From: Vibrio lentus
GTDB taxonomy: Bacteria; Pseudomonadota; Gammaproteobacteria; Enterobacterales; Vibrionaceae
DNA length: 64,000 nt
Direction: 5' to 3'
Assembly (NCBI RefSeq): GCF_002875945.1
Contig: NZ_MCZK01000144.1
Span: forward strand, 160,678-224,677
In this document: positions 44,764 through 59,700 of the stretch, piece by piece
How the letters are laid out: the number at the start of each line of letters is the position of its first letter
How positions within the stretch are numbered: the stretch's first letter is position 1
The notes under the pieces: model-generated
What the model saw: only the letters and a program-made list of their open reading frames with translations
What the model was told of the DNA's origin: nothing
Databases searched by the model: none
Translations under genes and position numbers: made by a program

Positions 44764-47700
44764 CTAAGCAAATGCTTTTTTTCCGTGAGAAGTATCAGAC
44801 CATGCCATTGTAATTGCAGCACGAGATTTACTATTAAGGTTATCAATGAAACCATTATCACCCGCTTGAGGCGAAAATCCACTCATGGCTTGAACCAACG
44901 CATCAATCGAGGTATCAGATAACGTGGTGTACTCTCGTTCACCTCCTGAATCCTTATCCCCCATATCAACAACGACTTCTGCACGGTTACCATTGAAGTA
45001 ATCATTGAAAGTTACAGAACCAATGTGTTCAAACTTGGCTTGGTCACTTTCACTTTCACTTTCAGGATCGCGCAGTATCGACAATTTAAGATCATAGCCA
45101 CTGCGTTCTAACCACAATTTCTGCCAATCAATCCCATTGAAAACAATGTTGTCTTCGCTGCGAATGTCTTCAACGAGGTTGTCAATGACGTCACCACTTA
45201 CAACAAAGCTATCTACGCCAGTGCCGCCCTTGAAGGTATTTTGGAATCCACCAAGTACCATCACATCACTTCCTTCGCCACCATTGAACTGGCTGAACTT
45301 AGAAAGCGCAGCAGCAATTAGGTGATCATCACCTTCGCCACCGTTGAGCACCGCGTTATAACCCATTAACTTAACAACATCATTGCCGCCACTAGCATTG
45401 ATACGGTTGTAATTGCCAAAGACATTGGCGAAGTCATTACCAGCCCCCAACTCAACTTGGTTATTATTACCAATCGTAACTGAGTAGTCTTGATCGTCGC
45501 CTGTATCAACACGGTTATAGTTACCAGATGTGACGACATAATCACGGCCAGTTCCAGTGTCAATCTCGCCACCTTCACCAAAGACAAACGACTCATCATC
45601 ACCTGCACCCAAGAACACGTGATTGATTCGTCCAGCAACGACGGCAGTATCATTGCCTTCGCCACCGAACATCATATTTTCACGTCCCATTAGCACACCC
45701 ATATCATTGCCTTCACCGCCGGTAAAGATATTAGATGTTCCTGTTGCATAGTAGACATCATCACCTCGACCACCCCAGAAGTTATTGTTATCTCCTAGAT
45801 ACGCGCCGAGGTCTTTACCATCCCCCCCCCAATTGAAGTTGTAATTACCTAAAGAAACGTTGATGTCTCCATCGCCTTGCAAATGACCGCTATTACGAAG
45901 GAAATCAAAGGTTTTCTCCTTCATATTCAGTAGATCAGCCGTCAGGTTTTCTTTTAAGTTTTCCACCAGCGACTTCATTTCTGTTTGCTTATTTTCACTG
46001 AAAATAGTCGCAAACAAATTAGGTAGATTTAGCGAATTAAAACCAAATGCACGATCTTCTTTAGCGGAGCTATCTGCCGTTATTACATCGCCGTTATCCT
46101 GAGCTCCAGCGACGTTAGTGCCATTAACAGAAACGGATGAATCATCTTCTTCCTCTTTCGGTGCTTTTTCTTTCAAGCCGTGTGTTTCTGCGAACGTCTT
46201 AATGCCGTCAGCACCCATATTGACACCCGACTCTAGGTTGTCTAACAACTTAGCTGGGTCAACGAAGGCTTGTAATTGATCGCCACTAAACTCACCAACA
46301 ACTTCCAGCATTTCTTTTAGGATTGCGACACCATCTACTGATTCGCCAGTACGAGACACAATATGCCCTGCTGCTGTGTAATCCACACCGAAAATATCAC
46401 CTAACGTCGTCTCTGCGCCTACACCGGCGAGTTGGCCTAGAAGCTTATTTTTTAACTGACGGGGAAGATCTTCGAGGCTGTAAGTAAACGTTGTTTTAGC
46501 TTGCCCCGTTGTGGAAAATTGTTGAGTCATAAGACCAAACAACGAACCCAAATTGGTATCAAGAATCGACTGGATATTATCACCGAACATAAAGTTCCAG
46601 TTACCCGTCGTCACTTGAATATCAGCACCTTGGCCACCAACAGCAAAGTTAAACGCTAGCTTCTCATTCGCTTGACGGAACTTATCTGCACGGCTCATTT
46701 TACTTGAATCAGAGTTATCACTTCCGCCTAACCACTGGTTGTATTGCTTGTTTAACGTCGCTTCAGCGTCATTCTTCAAGCCGCGGCTACTGCGTTCATT
46801 TTGAGAATCCAAGTCAACCAAGCTTGTGTAATCAACACTGCTACTCTGATCTAAGCCAGACATGTCTTTAACAAACTTTTTAGCCCCAGATAATGTCCAC
46901 TGCTGCTCTTGAGCGGCTAACCAATCTTGACCTTCACCTGAACTCGCTATGCTTTTTAACACACCAGAGATTCGAGAGGCGCCGTCAAACGGATTAACCA
47001 GAGGAGGCGTAGGAATTGATTTATCCATCATCACAATAAGATCGTTGCTTTGCCCTAAATTGAAGCTCACATTACGATTACCGATGAACATCTGTGCGCC
47101 TTCTAGAGCTTGATATCCACCAATATCAAAGCTGTGTTTACTTTCCCCATCACCAACATGAACCATCACATTGTTGTCACCAAAAGCTAGAGATTTAAAG
47201 CCACCTGTACCTACTTTAATACCTACGTTCGAAGTGCCCCAGTTAACTGCAGTAAACTCACCATCACCGACATTAACTTGGATATTGCCAGAATAGCTGA
47301 GCTTGCTCTTACTGCTACCAGATGATGAGGACTCTGTATCATTCTTGCGTTTTTCTGGTGCATTGAACACATCACTGTTTTCAGCAATTGCGCCGCGAGC
47401 TAGAGCATCAACGTCGCTAGTGCCCACTCGAGAAAGATCGATGTCTCCTTCTGCGATACCATTTCTGATACGCTCATGTTTTTCTGTCACTTTGCCTTGT
47501 TCATCCCAGCTAAGTGTCACTTTGTTGCTTTTCTCTTTTTGTACCCAATGACCATTTTCGTCACGGGTATGTTTACGACCATTCGAGTCAACAGCAACTT
47601 CTGAGCTACGGACAGAAACATTGCTGCGGATATCGTTGTCACCCATCGATTGAATAAGAAGTCTTCCGAAGCCATTTTGTTTGTCATCACTGATTAACGA

Positions 47701-50700
47701 ACAACCGACGACACTAATATGATCAGGGTTAGTCTTCACATTTTCAGCTTCACTAAACGCTTGATTGAACGCTGCTAGTTTCACGGCTAACTCATCTGCG
47801 CTGTAACCGCTTAGATGAGTATTATTGTTTTCAGATTCATCACGACCATGACCAACTAGTTGCCAACGTAATTGTCCAGTTGACTTGTCTTTAGGTAACT
47901 TAGACGGATCACCGTAAACCACACGATAATTACCGTCTGAGTCTAGCTGAACAACCACGGTACTATCTGGATGTTTACCTGCTAAATTTTCAGCCGCTTT
48001 GGAAACCGAAGAATCATTCTCCATTTGGATAATGATTTGACCATCAAAGCGCGTTTCACCACCGTCAGATTGAGGGGATACTATGAGGCGTTCCCAACTG
48101 TTAACGTCTTTGTTTTTAACCGTGTCATCCGAGCCACTCAAGCTTGATCGGAAATCAATCTTAGGTTTGTTCGCCACATCATCATAGACAGTGCGTAAAG
48201 TCTTATCATCTTGTTCGATGACAAACTGATCCGAGGCACTCACTTTAAGTGCAGGCAACCCTAAACGATGGGTAATACCTGGAACAAAGCTTTCGATGCC
48301 TTTATGTGACTGCAAGTGCGCTTTCCCGTAGATAGCGACAAACTTTTCGCCGTCAGGAAGAGCTTGCAATGCATCGACGGCAACGTTGTTCGCAGCACCA
48401 GCACGGTACATCAAGCCATGCTCTGTCCCCGAAACTGTAGGTCGCGCTGTACTATTTGCATCTAGAGCAAGAATACGCATCCCGTTAGCACGGGCGTTTT
48501 CAAACAACGTAATATCTAAATGCTTAGTTTTGATCATTGCACTTAACTCACTAGACATAATGCCTGTGGACAAATAGTTGTCGAGCAGTGGTTGGGCGAG
48601 GTCGGACCGGAGATGCTCTAAGCCGATGACAGTCACACCTTGCTTTTTGAGCGCGTCCATTTGTTCATTAACAAAGCGCAGACCATTCACATCGCTTCCA
48701 TGAACTTCCCCAATTAGGAGGCCTTTGCGCTCGTTAAGAAGTACTGACAATTGTTCTTCAACACCGCCGTTCGCACCCGCAAGCTTGTCGCTTAACTCAT
48801 CATAACCAGCACCAGAATAACGGCGATCCCAGTTGTCGACGTCGGTCTCATGACTGCTGCGATATATACCCTCAATTTGGTCCATACGATCTGTCTCAAG
48901 CTGAGATATATAGCTTTGATCAGCGAATTTTTTCAGCAATATCATTTCAGCGGAGTCACTGGTCATTGGGTCAGACTTTTTAGCGGCTTCTTTCAAGAAG
49001 TAGAAAGCCATTTGTACCGACTCAACCCCCGTCAGATCCTGAAGCTCCTGATAGCTATAGCCAAGGTGAACGGTTTTTGTTGCCTCATCCAAAACAGCTT
49101 TACTAAGCAAGTCAGCGGACTGCGATTTTTCTAACCATTGTTTAAAGTCAGAATACTGTTCCCCAAGCTCGATGTGATACTTCGCGTCAAAGCCCAAGTC
49201 ACTCGGAGTTTCTCCTGCATAACCTTGTTTTGGCGATAAGTATGGGTCTTCATTAGCCCAGCGCACCATCATATCCGTTAGGCCAGCATGCTCGCCATTT
49301 GCTTCTTCCATAGCAACAACATAAATACGAGCGGCCAAGTCGGTTCGCGTCTGCGCGATAGCATCAATGTTCTCTTGGGTTACTTTCATCTTGCCACTGA
49401 ACAGCGCCGTGTTTACTTGCTCTTTCAATGTCGTCAATGCAAGGTTACGTCCAGAGGTTGGATGTTCAGCCAAATAATTATTGATTTGCTTGTTCAGTTC
49501 AAAACTCGCCCCCACCTGACCTCGACCAGTAGAACTATGCACTAATTCAACTTGATCCAAGATAGCTTGATAAGAAGCACCAATCGGTTTAGCAAAGACT
49601 TTCCCGCCATCTTTCAACTCTTGCTTCGTCATGATGGTAGACAAATCAACGACTAATTTTGTCTTGTTTCCTAACGACTCAAGGTCCGTTACTTTTACTT
49701 CTGTTGACTTCTTAATTGGTGTTGCGTCAAAGACAGGTAAATCAAGAATTCCCTGCAATGTCGTCTTGTCACCTAATGTAGGCTTGTAAGTAGCTAACGT
49801 ATTGCCGTCCATTACCACAACACGGTTGAAAATAGCTTCTCCAACATCATTTTTTGGTAGTCTGTAACGTTGAGCCATATTTAAATCAGACTTACCAAAG
49901 AAGCGAGTCAAGTAAGTACTAAACTTGTCTTTTGATGAGAACTCTACAACACCTGCATTCGGGTCATAGAAACCGTAAACACGATTTTCTCCATCACCTT
50001 TTGCCCAAGCAGCCATTGCATGACCAGGAGCATCTAGTTCTAATAAGACAGGCTTGTTGTCAACTGAAACGTCTGTGATCTTTTCAATTACACCCGTAAC
50101 CGTTAGAGCTTTCTTACCCTCAAGCTTCTCTTGCCATACTTTCATAGAAGTATCATGCATTGGGTTTTTAGCATGGATCGCTGCAAGGCTATCCATTAGC
50201 TTACTGGCGTTTGCCCTCTCCGTTTCCGAATAAAGCGTAGGGTTACTTAAGACTGCAGCTGTTGAATACATCTTTTCTAACAGCTTTCTCGCCACGCCAA
50301 CTTGACCATCGCTTTCTAGCTGTTTAGCGACAAGTATCAGCTTAGATAGCGGGTCACAACGGCCACCAAATCCATCGTTTGATAAATTCAATAACAACAA
50401 TTGAGGAGCAAGTTGTTCACTGGCTTTAACGTCAGTGACTCCTGAAGACGCCACGTCACGGAATAAGCGATTATGCTTCTCCGATTTAGCTTGGAATGTT
50501 GCCTTCAAACCTCGGCTTTCGACTTCCCAAGCAAGCGCACCTTTCTGTTCTGCACTCCAATTACCTTTGACCAATAGGTCCACTAACTGCTTGATATTCA
50601 TATCAGGTCTAAAACCTTCCACAATATCTTTCGCATGGTCAGTTTTGTAACCATTCAAGAAATCTTTGGTAGTGCGAATGTCTTTTGATTTACCTGGCAC

Positions 50701-53700
50701 CGTTGTGTCTGGTTTTAGTGCTTCACCGTAGCGAGAAAGGTCGTTTTTGATGCCTTTTAGTACTTCACTTGCATCGGCTGATACGCGGTCTGCGTCAAAC
50801 AAACCAGATACGATTTGCTCAGCGTATTGGCTCATCAAGCGATTACTCGCCTCGTGGCCATAGAAGGTTTGCTCACCGGTCACATTAAAGCCAGATACCG
50901 CTAGCTTGGCACGAAGCTTCTCACCTTCGCCGCCTAAACCTTCATTATCAGTTAACAGCATGATCGGCGTATCTTTCGGTAAACCTTTCAAGTTTTTCTC
51001 TACGGAAAATTGGCCATTGACCGCTTTAGACAGAGCTCCAACAATTCCTGCCGGATTCGCCACTTCATGCGCAGTGATCGCTTTGGTCATGCTTGGCATT
51101 GGTCTATCCAATAACAAGCCAGAGACAGCTTGACCATTTTGAGCAGCGAAACGCGCGAGATCAGCCGCAATCGGACCGCCCATAGAGTACCCGTGAATAA
51201 TAATGTTACTTGGGTCTATACCCTTATCATTCACGAGATACTTGAACATAGTACGGGCATCTTGATAGAGACCTTTTTCACTCGGCCCACCGTCGCTTTC
51301 GCCATAACCACGCATGTTAACAGCCAACATATCAATATTTTGCTTGTGATAATGACTGCGAATTGCGCTCGCTTGTTCTTCTGAGGATGAACCAGAACCG
51401 TGTAGGAACAGCACTACTTTACCGTTCCCTACACTCTCTTCGCCTTCAGATGCTTTAGCCCCCTTATGGAAGTATCCTGACAAACGTCCAGCTTCACCTT
51501 TCAGAGTCACTTTTTGAGACTCGCCTTTTTCGACAGCAAGCCCTAGCAATGTTTGGGTGATATCACCAACCTTACGACGAGCATCTTTAGTTCCGAACAA
51601 CTCATTGTTTAGGAAACGAGTTAACGGACTAACAGACTCTTTGTCGCGCGGTGGTGTACCATCATTTTCAATCGCTACGTTTTCTTTGTGCTTCTCATTG
51701 CCTGATAAGACATCACTAACTTCCGGTTTACTGATTGGCGTTGCATCAAACACAGGCAAATCAAGGATTCCCTGCATAGTCGTCTTATCACCAATTGTCG
51801 GCTTATAACTCGCTAACGTGTCGCCATCCATCACCACCACGCGGTTGAAGATCGCTTCACCTGCGTCGTTTTTACCCAGCTTGTAGCTTTGAGCCATGTT
51901 CAGATCGGACTTACCGAAGAAACGCTTTAGGTAAGCACCAAATTTCTCTGCTGAAGAGAACTCAACAATGCCAGCATTTGGATCATAGAAGCCGTAAACA
52001 CGGTCGTCACCTGAGCCTTTTGCCCAAGCCGCCATCGCATGCTCCGGAGCATCAAGTTCCAACAACACAGGTTTACCGTTAGCCGATACATCGGTGATCT
52101 TTTCAACCACACCGTTTACAGTAAGCGCTTGCTTCCCTTCCAGCTTTTCCTGCCATACTTTAATCGACGTATCATGCATTGGATTCTTCGCATGGATAGC
52201 TGCCAAGCTGCTGAGCAACTTGCTTGCATTGGCTTTTTCACTGTCTGAGTAAAGCGTTGGATTGCTAAGCACCGCGGCCGCAGAATACATCTTCTCCAGC
52301 AGTTGTCTTGCAACGCCGGCTTGACCATCGTTTTCTAGCTGTTTGGCGACCAGAACAAGTTTAGAAAGTGGATCACAACGTCCACCAAAACCGTCGTTCG
52401 ATAGGTTCATCAGCATTAACTGTGGTGCAAGTTGCTCGGTGGCTTTCGCATCCACCACTCCAGCAGAGGCAATCTCACGGAACAGTCGGTTGTACTTCTC
52501 AGACTTGTTCTGAAACGTCACTTTTAGCGCACGACTTTCGATTTCCCAAGCAAGCGCACCTTTTTGCTCTGCACTCCAGCTACCCTTAACAAACAGATCC
52601 ACCAGTTGCTTGATGCTCATGTCTGAGTTGAAGCCGTCAACGATATCCTTCGCATGGTCGTTTTTGTAGCCATTTAGGAAATCTTTGGTAGTACGAATGT
52701 CTTTCGATTTTCCTGGCACGCTAGTATCCGGTTTCAGCGCGTCGCCATAGCGTTTAAAGTCTTCCTGTAGTCCTTTAAGCACTTCGCCCGTATCAACCTT
52801 CGCTTGTGTTGACGTGCTCGTCTCATTGCTTTCGATATAAGGCGCGGTGATTTTTGTCCATTTATCAGCATGCTGCGTCATTAACCATTCGGCTTTGTGA
52901 TTCGCAGAAGCACTGGATTTAGGCTTTTTAACTGGTGGTTGGCCTTTGCTTGCGCGATACTCCTGATACCAAGTATCGAAATCATCACTACCACTAACCA
53001 AAGCGTTCACTTCAGCAATAATGGCTTTACGGCTTGCAGAATCAAAATGATCGAGTGCCTTCACATCAACTTTTGCCGTGGATTCTGTTTTAGGCACAAA
53101 TTCACTTAACACGTTCGGCACGCTTCGAAACTCAAACAAGATAGCGGGTTCTGGCTGCTGCACATTTCCTGTCGTAGCGTTGTTGATGCCATGTCCTGCC
53201 ACTTCGCCGCCATACTGGAAGTATTCAAATACACTCTTAGCAAGGCTTTCTGAATATGAACCTTTCAGCTTACCAATGATTTGTTGTCTCACGTATCGTG
53301 AATCATCTGCACTAAGAAGTTCCAGCATTTTGACAGGCTTAGTTCTTGGCAAAATCTCCCAAGCATTTTTTACTTTCGGATCGGTTAACCCTTGAGCGTT
53401 TGGAGAGAAACCCTCCGATACAGGATCCCAATCATTGATGTAGATACCGTACTCTTTGGCCAGATCTGCAGTTTTTGAATAGATCGATGTAAGATAGGCA
53501 AACACGTTTTGTGCAGCCGTCGGATCATCTAGTTTGTGCTCATTAGAGTTGACTAAAAACTCATCTCTAAGTCCCGACTGGTACCAAGGTGCCGACTCTA
53601 GAAGCCTTACTTCCAATGACGAGCTTGAACCAAATTCTTTCGCACTAATACCCATCGTGGCTTGTTGTCCACTAGGGGTCATCCCTATTGTCTGCCCTTG

Positions 53701-56700
53701 AGCTTCAATTGCAGTGCCGTTACCAGCCGCGATGAGATGCTTCGAATTCGAGATAACCAGCGTAAAGTGTCCATCATCACTCACCAATTGAGGTAAGCTT
53801 TGGTGGTTTGACTGGTTGATATGGCCTGTAAACTCTTTCGCTAACCAAAGCATTGCTTCTTTACGACTTTCAACCGCCGTCGTATCACTGGTTTCACTAG
53901 GATACGTAACCAATTCAATTGTGTGCGTCTGCCAGTTGTTCACGCCATTGATATCCGCAATACGAGCTGGGTTGCTATAACCGCCTTGATTCATATCTTT
54001 GGTTAACATGAACAATGGGTTACCTTGTGAATCATGCACATACCCAAACGTCTGTGCTGAATTCTTAGGTAAAACAACAACTAGACCAGATAGTTCGTTT
54101 TCTATACCAATTGATGTCGAGGAAAAATGACCCTGAAACCCAGGAACACTTTTTGAACTATGTTGACCCGTTGCTTGATTTCCTTGTCCACCACTTAACT
54201 CTTCTAAGTCCACGCCTGAAATACGGATCTCTTTTCGAGCCACATCCTGAGAGTACGTAGTTGGCAGCACAATGCTATCTGCATTGCTCTCAGTGAACAG
54301 AGAAGTGACTGAGCTTCCGGTATTTTTAGTACGAATGCCTGCGTTAATTTGCAGACGGTTCACTGCGTTTGTCGCACCTTCCAGCGCTTCTTGCTCTTGT
54401 TCGCTCAATCCTTCACTGAATCGACCGTCGGCACTCTGTGGATTTACCGTATCGACATCGCTACTGGTTGTCTTTTCACTCGGAATAGAGTGACTTTCAT
54501 TAGATAAGCCGCTGCCAGAGGCACCTTGACGATCAGGGCGGTCATTTTCGTTTTGCTTAGAACCTTTCGCGTCCGCTTGTGCTTGATTCGCTTTATTTTC
54601 AGCATTTCTGGCATCACTATTACCACGTTCTTCAGCGTCTCTAGCTGAATTATTGGCATTCGATTCAGCTTGTTTAGCTTCATTGGTTTTCGTGGTCGCT
54701 TCTGCTTTACGTGCATCAGCATCGGCTTTAGCGTCCGCAATATCTTGCTCTGCACTAGCACGATTATCTTCGCCTTTCGCAACGCCTGCTTCTGATTTAG
54801 CCACCGAATCGTTGACGTTCTTTTGGTTGTCTTTATGAGCCTGTTTCGCATCGGCGATCTGCTCGCCAGACACATCTTTGGCATTATCTAATTGGGTTTG
54901 TACATCCTTTAGAAGACCACCAGCAAAACGATCGCGCCAATGATCACCAGACACTCCCGTATACTCAGCTTTGTTGTCAAGTACATCAAGGCCTTGAGCC
55001 ATTGCCGTTAGATCTTTAGTTACCGCTTCAGACTCTTCGTTCACAGCGTCGCGCTGCGCTTGACCATTACTCTCTAATGCTTCTTGATCGGTTGATTCTA
55101 ATTGAGCCTGAGAACCTGATACAGCTTCAAGTTGTTTCTGCTTTTCTTGCTCTAAACGCTGGCGATCGGCTTCCGCTCGTTCTTTGTCAGACATCGCATT
55201 TTTTGCAGCTTGATTTTGTTCCGCATTATCGGCAACAGCATTAGCTTGGTGTGACGTTTCAGATTTCGCCACCACATTATCTAAAACATAGCCCAACCCA
55301 TCATTATGGCCTGTGCCTTTGAATTCTATTCGGTTGCTGCCAGAATTTGCAGTCAACTTAAGTGTTTTTTGTTGCCAAGCTGCTTCATCGCCAGAGGTTG
55401 AGAATACAACATCACCGTTCCAGAGAACCTCTATGCCTTCGTTGCTTGAAATGCCTGCACGCTTTGCAAAATCAAAGCTAACCGCAATGACTTCACCTTC
55501 CGCTAAATCCGTTAAATTTTGAGAAAGACTTGTATTAGTATAAGTATCTAGCTCTGTTACACGTGAGCCATGGCCTTCGCCACTTACGCCATAAGCGCTA
55601 CTTGAATATGATGCTTCTACGCCATGAGTAGATTCCCAACCGTCGCCACCTTGTTCAAAATCGCCATTAACGATTAGGTTAGGTGCTTGCGCTTGATCTG
55701 AAGACTCTTCGATGTTGAGTTCATTTTCCATGCTGCTGAGATCAGGTGTTTCAACGTTAGTCACGCTTCCACTTAGCCCGTCTCCTAGATCGGAACCTAC
55801 TTCTTCGATTTCATCCAGAGCGAAACCATCAAGTTCCGTAATTTCAGGCGTTGAAATAGCACCTCGCCCTTTCTGAATTCCTGATGACGAAGCTTCATCA
55901 CCTTGAACTAGGTAATTAATCGCTTGGCTGCCACCTACTCCAAGAAGAGTTTGTTTAATATTATCAAACAGTGCGGAAAGCTTATTGCTGCTAGTGTTAC
56001 TTGACGCGACGGCTAGGCTATAGAAATCACCGTTACCCACTTTGATAGCAACGTTATTTCTGGCATAAGAAGCGTTAATCCCTAAGCCATCACCTACGTG
56101 AATGTTCACGTTTGCTTTGCCTTTCATCACCGCAACATTGAGACCGTCACCCACTTTGGTGTTGACGTTATATTTGCCCCATGCAACGTTAACTGAAATA
56201 CCGTCACCAATTTTGGTGTTGATATTCGCATCACCATAGGCCGCCGTTACACTCAGGCCATTACCCACAGTTGTCGTAATGTTAGCTTTACCTTTCGCCG
56301 CCGTGACCTGCATACCATCACCGACTTTAGTGACAATATTGCCTTTGCTCCAAAGTGCGTTGAAGCTATCTCCGTCACCCACTTGAGTAATGATGTTCGC
56401 TTCACCTTTCGCTAAAACAACATTACGGCCATCACCCACTTTCGTAATGATATTCGCTTTGCCCCAAGCTCCCGTGTAATCATCGCCATTACCGACGTGA
56501 GTAATGACATTCGCCTTACCTTGAACCACAGAAACTTCTTGACCATCACCTACTTTGGTAATGATGTTCGCTTCACCTTTGGCGAAGTTGTATCGATCAC
56601 CGTCACCGACGTGAGTGAAGATATTTGCTTGTCCCCAGGCCACGTTAACGCCTAATCCATCGCCCACTTTTGTGATGATGTTAGCTTTGCCTTTCGCCAA

Positions 56701-59700
56701 ACCAATAGTCGTACCATCACCCACATGGGTCATGACATTGCCCACTTTTGATATCAGTAAACCAACGGTGGTTCCTTCGCCAACTTTGGTTAAGATATTA
56801 CCTTTACCCGCCAACACAGCTGCGGTTGTTGCATCACCAACATGGGTCACTACGTTTGCTTTCGCAGCGGCGACAACACCCATGAAGTCATCACCGACTT
56901 TCGTTATGATATTCGCTTCACCAAGGGCTAGTACGCCAGTAAGACCATCTCCTACGTGAGTCATAATGTTTGCTTTACCAAACATCGCGGCTAAGGTTGT
57001 TCCATTACCCACTTTCGTCATCACGTTTAGTTCGCCAGCAAATAAACCTAAGCTTGTGCCATCACCAACGTGAGTATAGATATTCGCTTTACCGATCATT
57101 AATGCAGCAGTTAGGTCATTACCCACTTTAGTCATGATATTGGCTTGGCCAAGCATTGCAGCAAACGTGCTGCCATTACCCACCTGAGTGAATATATTTG
57201 CGTTACCTACCATCGCGGCTATCGAAGTACCATTGCCCACTTTGGTTGCGATATTGCCTTTCGCCACCATTAATGCGACTGTTGTACCATCACCAATATG
57301 CGTAAAGACATTGGCTTCCGCGACCATAAGCGCTAATGCATCACCATGACCAACCTTGGTAAATACATTGCCTAGGCCCCCCATTAGCGCCCACGCGTTG
57401 CCTTCACCAACGTGAGTGAAGATATTGCCTACGCCGATCATAGCTGCTATTGAAGTGCCGTCGCCTACTTTGGTGAAGATATTACCCGCAGCACCCATTA
57501 CGCCAATTGTTTGGCCATCGCCGACATGAGTCAGTACGTTACCAATACCCAACATAATGCCAGTGGTATCACCATCGCCCACCTTGGTTAGAATGTTCGC
57601 CCCACCAACCATGACGCCAGTTGTCGTGCCATCACCAACATGTGTAAGTACGTTAGCGCCTCCTCCCATAACGGCAAGCGCATTGCCATTGCCTTTTTTG
57701 GTTAGGATGTTTGCACCACCAAGTGCGACTGCGGTCGTATTTGAGGCCGTATCATCACCGCTAATATGAGTAATGATATTGGCACCACCAAGCATACCTG
57801 CCGTGAGATCACCGTCACCCACTTTAGTCATGACATTCGCGCCACCGACAAGTACAGAAGCAATGTCACCCTTACCAACCTGTGTCATGACATTAAAGCC
57901 ACCGACCGCTAACCACAACCCGTTGCCAGAACCAATTTGGGTATGCGTGTTGTAGCCGCCTAGCATAGTCAAACGACTATTACCGTTACCTTTCTGAACT
58001 GAAATATTGCCATAAGCAAGTAAGTGAGCTAAGTATTCGCCATCACCAATACGAACCAATACATTGACCGCACCGCCTGCATAGACATCCATTTTGCCTT
58101 GCTTGCTCTGATGGACTAATACGTTAGCCAAGCCAGCACCACGGAAAGTGAGATCGCCTTCATCGCCACTTTTAACAATAACGTTAGCCGCGCCACCACC
58201 AATAAATTCAGTATCACCAAACTTAGAGCTGTGAAGGATAACGTTGGCAATCCCTCCACCATTAAAATGAACATCACCGCGGGTAACATTGGACTTGATG
58301 ACGTTACCACCACCAACACCATTAAAACGCACATCTCCTGAGCTTTCACCGGTATCTGTAGCAGGTTTAATCAATGCTTGTTCATTGTACTCGTCAATAT
58401 CTGCGACCGTTTCGCTAGTACTTCTTACCGCATTTACACTGTACTGAAGATCACTCAGCGAATACCCACCTCGACCCATTGAGTGATATCCATTTGCTGA
58501 CGAAATATCCTCATTGGCCAAATTTCCGGTGTAATTACCTTCTTTGTACCAAGAGCGGGCCTGGTACTTTAACTCGCCAGTTTCTGAATCATTTGCTAAT
58601 TCAACCACCACAATTTTTGTATAAGGGCCAAGCACTTTCGCATATACATACGTGTTTGATTTACGATTTGACTTAACACCTTTAACATCAACTGTTGTGC
58701 CATTTGTAGAAATAGCATGGCCACCCATTTTTGCATCGGCCAAAACAACATCTTCAGCATCGATTAAGGCACCGTTTGCGTATGTAACCCATTCATATTC
58801 AGTCAGGTCTTTCTCAACAGCATGAACTGTTACTGACTGTTGATGTTCCACCGTGAGATCAGATAGTGTATACGCGCCATTAATGTTGACAGCATTGAAT
58901 CCTCCCTGAGAAGAGATATCTAGATCTGATAGGTTATCAAGGTGATTACCCGCTTTATACCAAGCGGTAGAGTAGTACTCTAACAAGCCAGTTTGAGGAT
59001 CGTTACGAAGCTGAACTTTGTTAATTTTTGTATAAGTATCGTCTGCGAATGCAAACAGGTAAGTATTAGGTTCACGAGATGAGCTGATGCCCGTCACTTG
59101 ATGATTTTGACCAACCCAAGAGCCGCTCATGACAGCCTTAGTAAGCACGATTTCATCGGCATTGGCATTGGCTAACCCTTCGCCTTTGAAATCGTTACCA
59201 GACCCTTTACGGGTAATCTTGTTGTAAGCCCCGCCTCCAGAGAAATTAATATCGCCGTGTGCCACATCAGAATAGATACTGTTGTATCCACCAACGCCTT
59301 CAAAGCGAATGTTGCCACGTGTTTCCACATAGACATCATCCGATTGTCGCGTACGTTCAATGCGGTTTGATGCGCCCGCACCCTGCAATGTTATATCACC
59401 GACTTTACCTTTTCGAACGAGATGGTTATCGGCACCAGCACCACGGAAAGTGATATTACCCGTTTCTACTCGTGAGCTAATACTGTTGGCAGCACCAACA
59501 CCATCAAACGTCACGTTACCGCTAGAGCCCTGGTATTTATTGAACCAAGTTCGGTCAAGTTTGTTTCCGGCCCCAGCTCCAGTAAAGGATAAATTACCTT
59601 GATTTGTTTCATGCCAAAGGCTGTTATAGCCACCAGCTCCACCAAACGTCACATTACCACTTAGGCCTTTACGGGTTATCCCATTATATGCAGCAACACC

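Noticed and set aside
54444..54884. A 146-codon basic frame in another minus-strand frame within rtxA
   Set aside because: It overlaps the Lys/Glu/Ala-rich coiled coil, whose codons produce an open second frame; no independent ribosome site or homology.
55960..57990. CRISPR-like regular repetition in DNA
   Set aside because: The period of about 57-60 bp is the coding of B repeats in one intact frame; the repeats vary in every unit and there are no unique spacers or cas genes.
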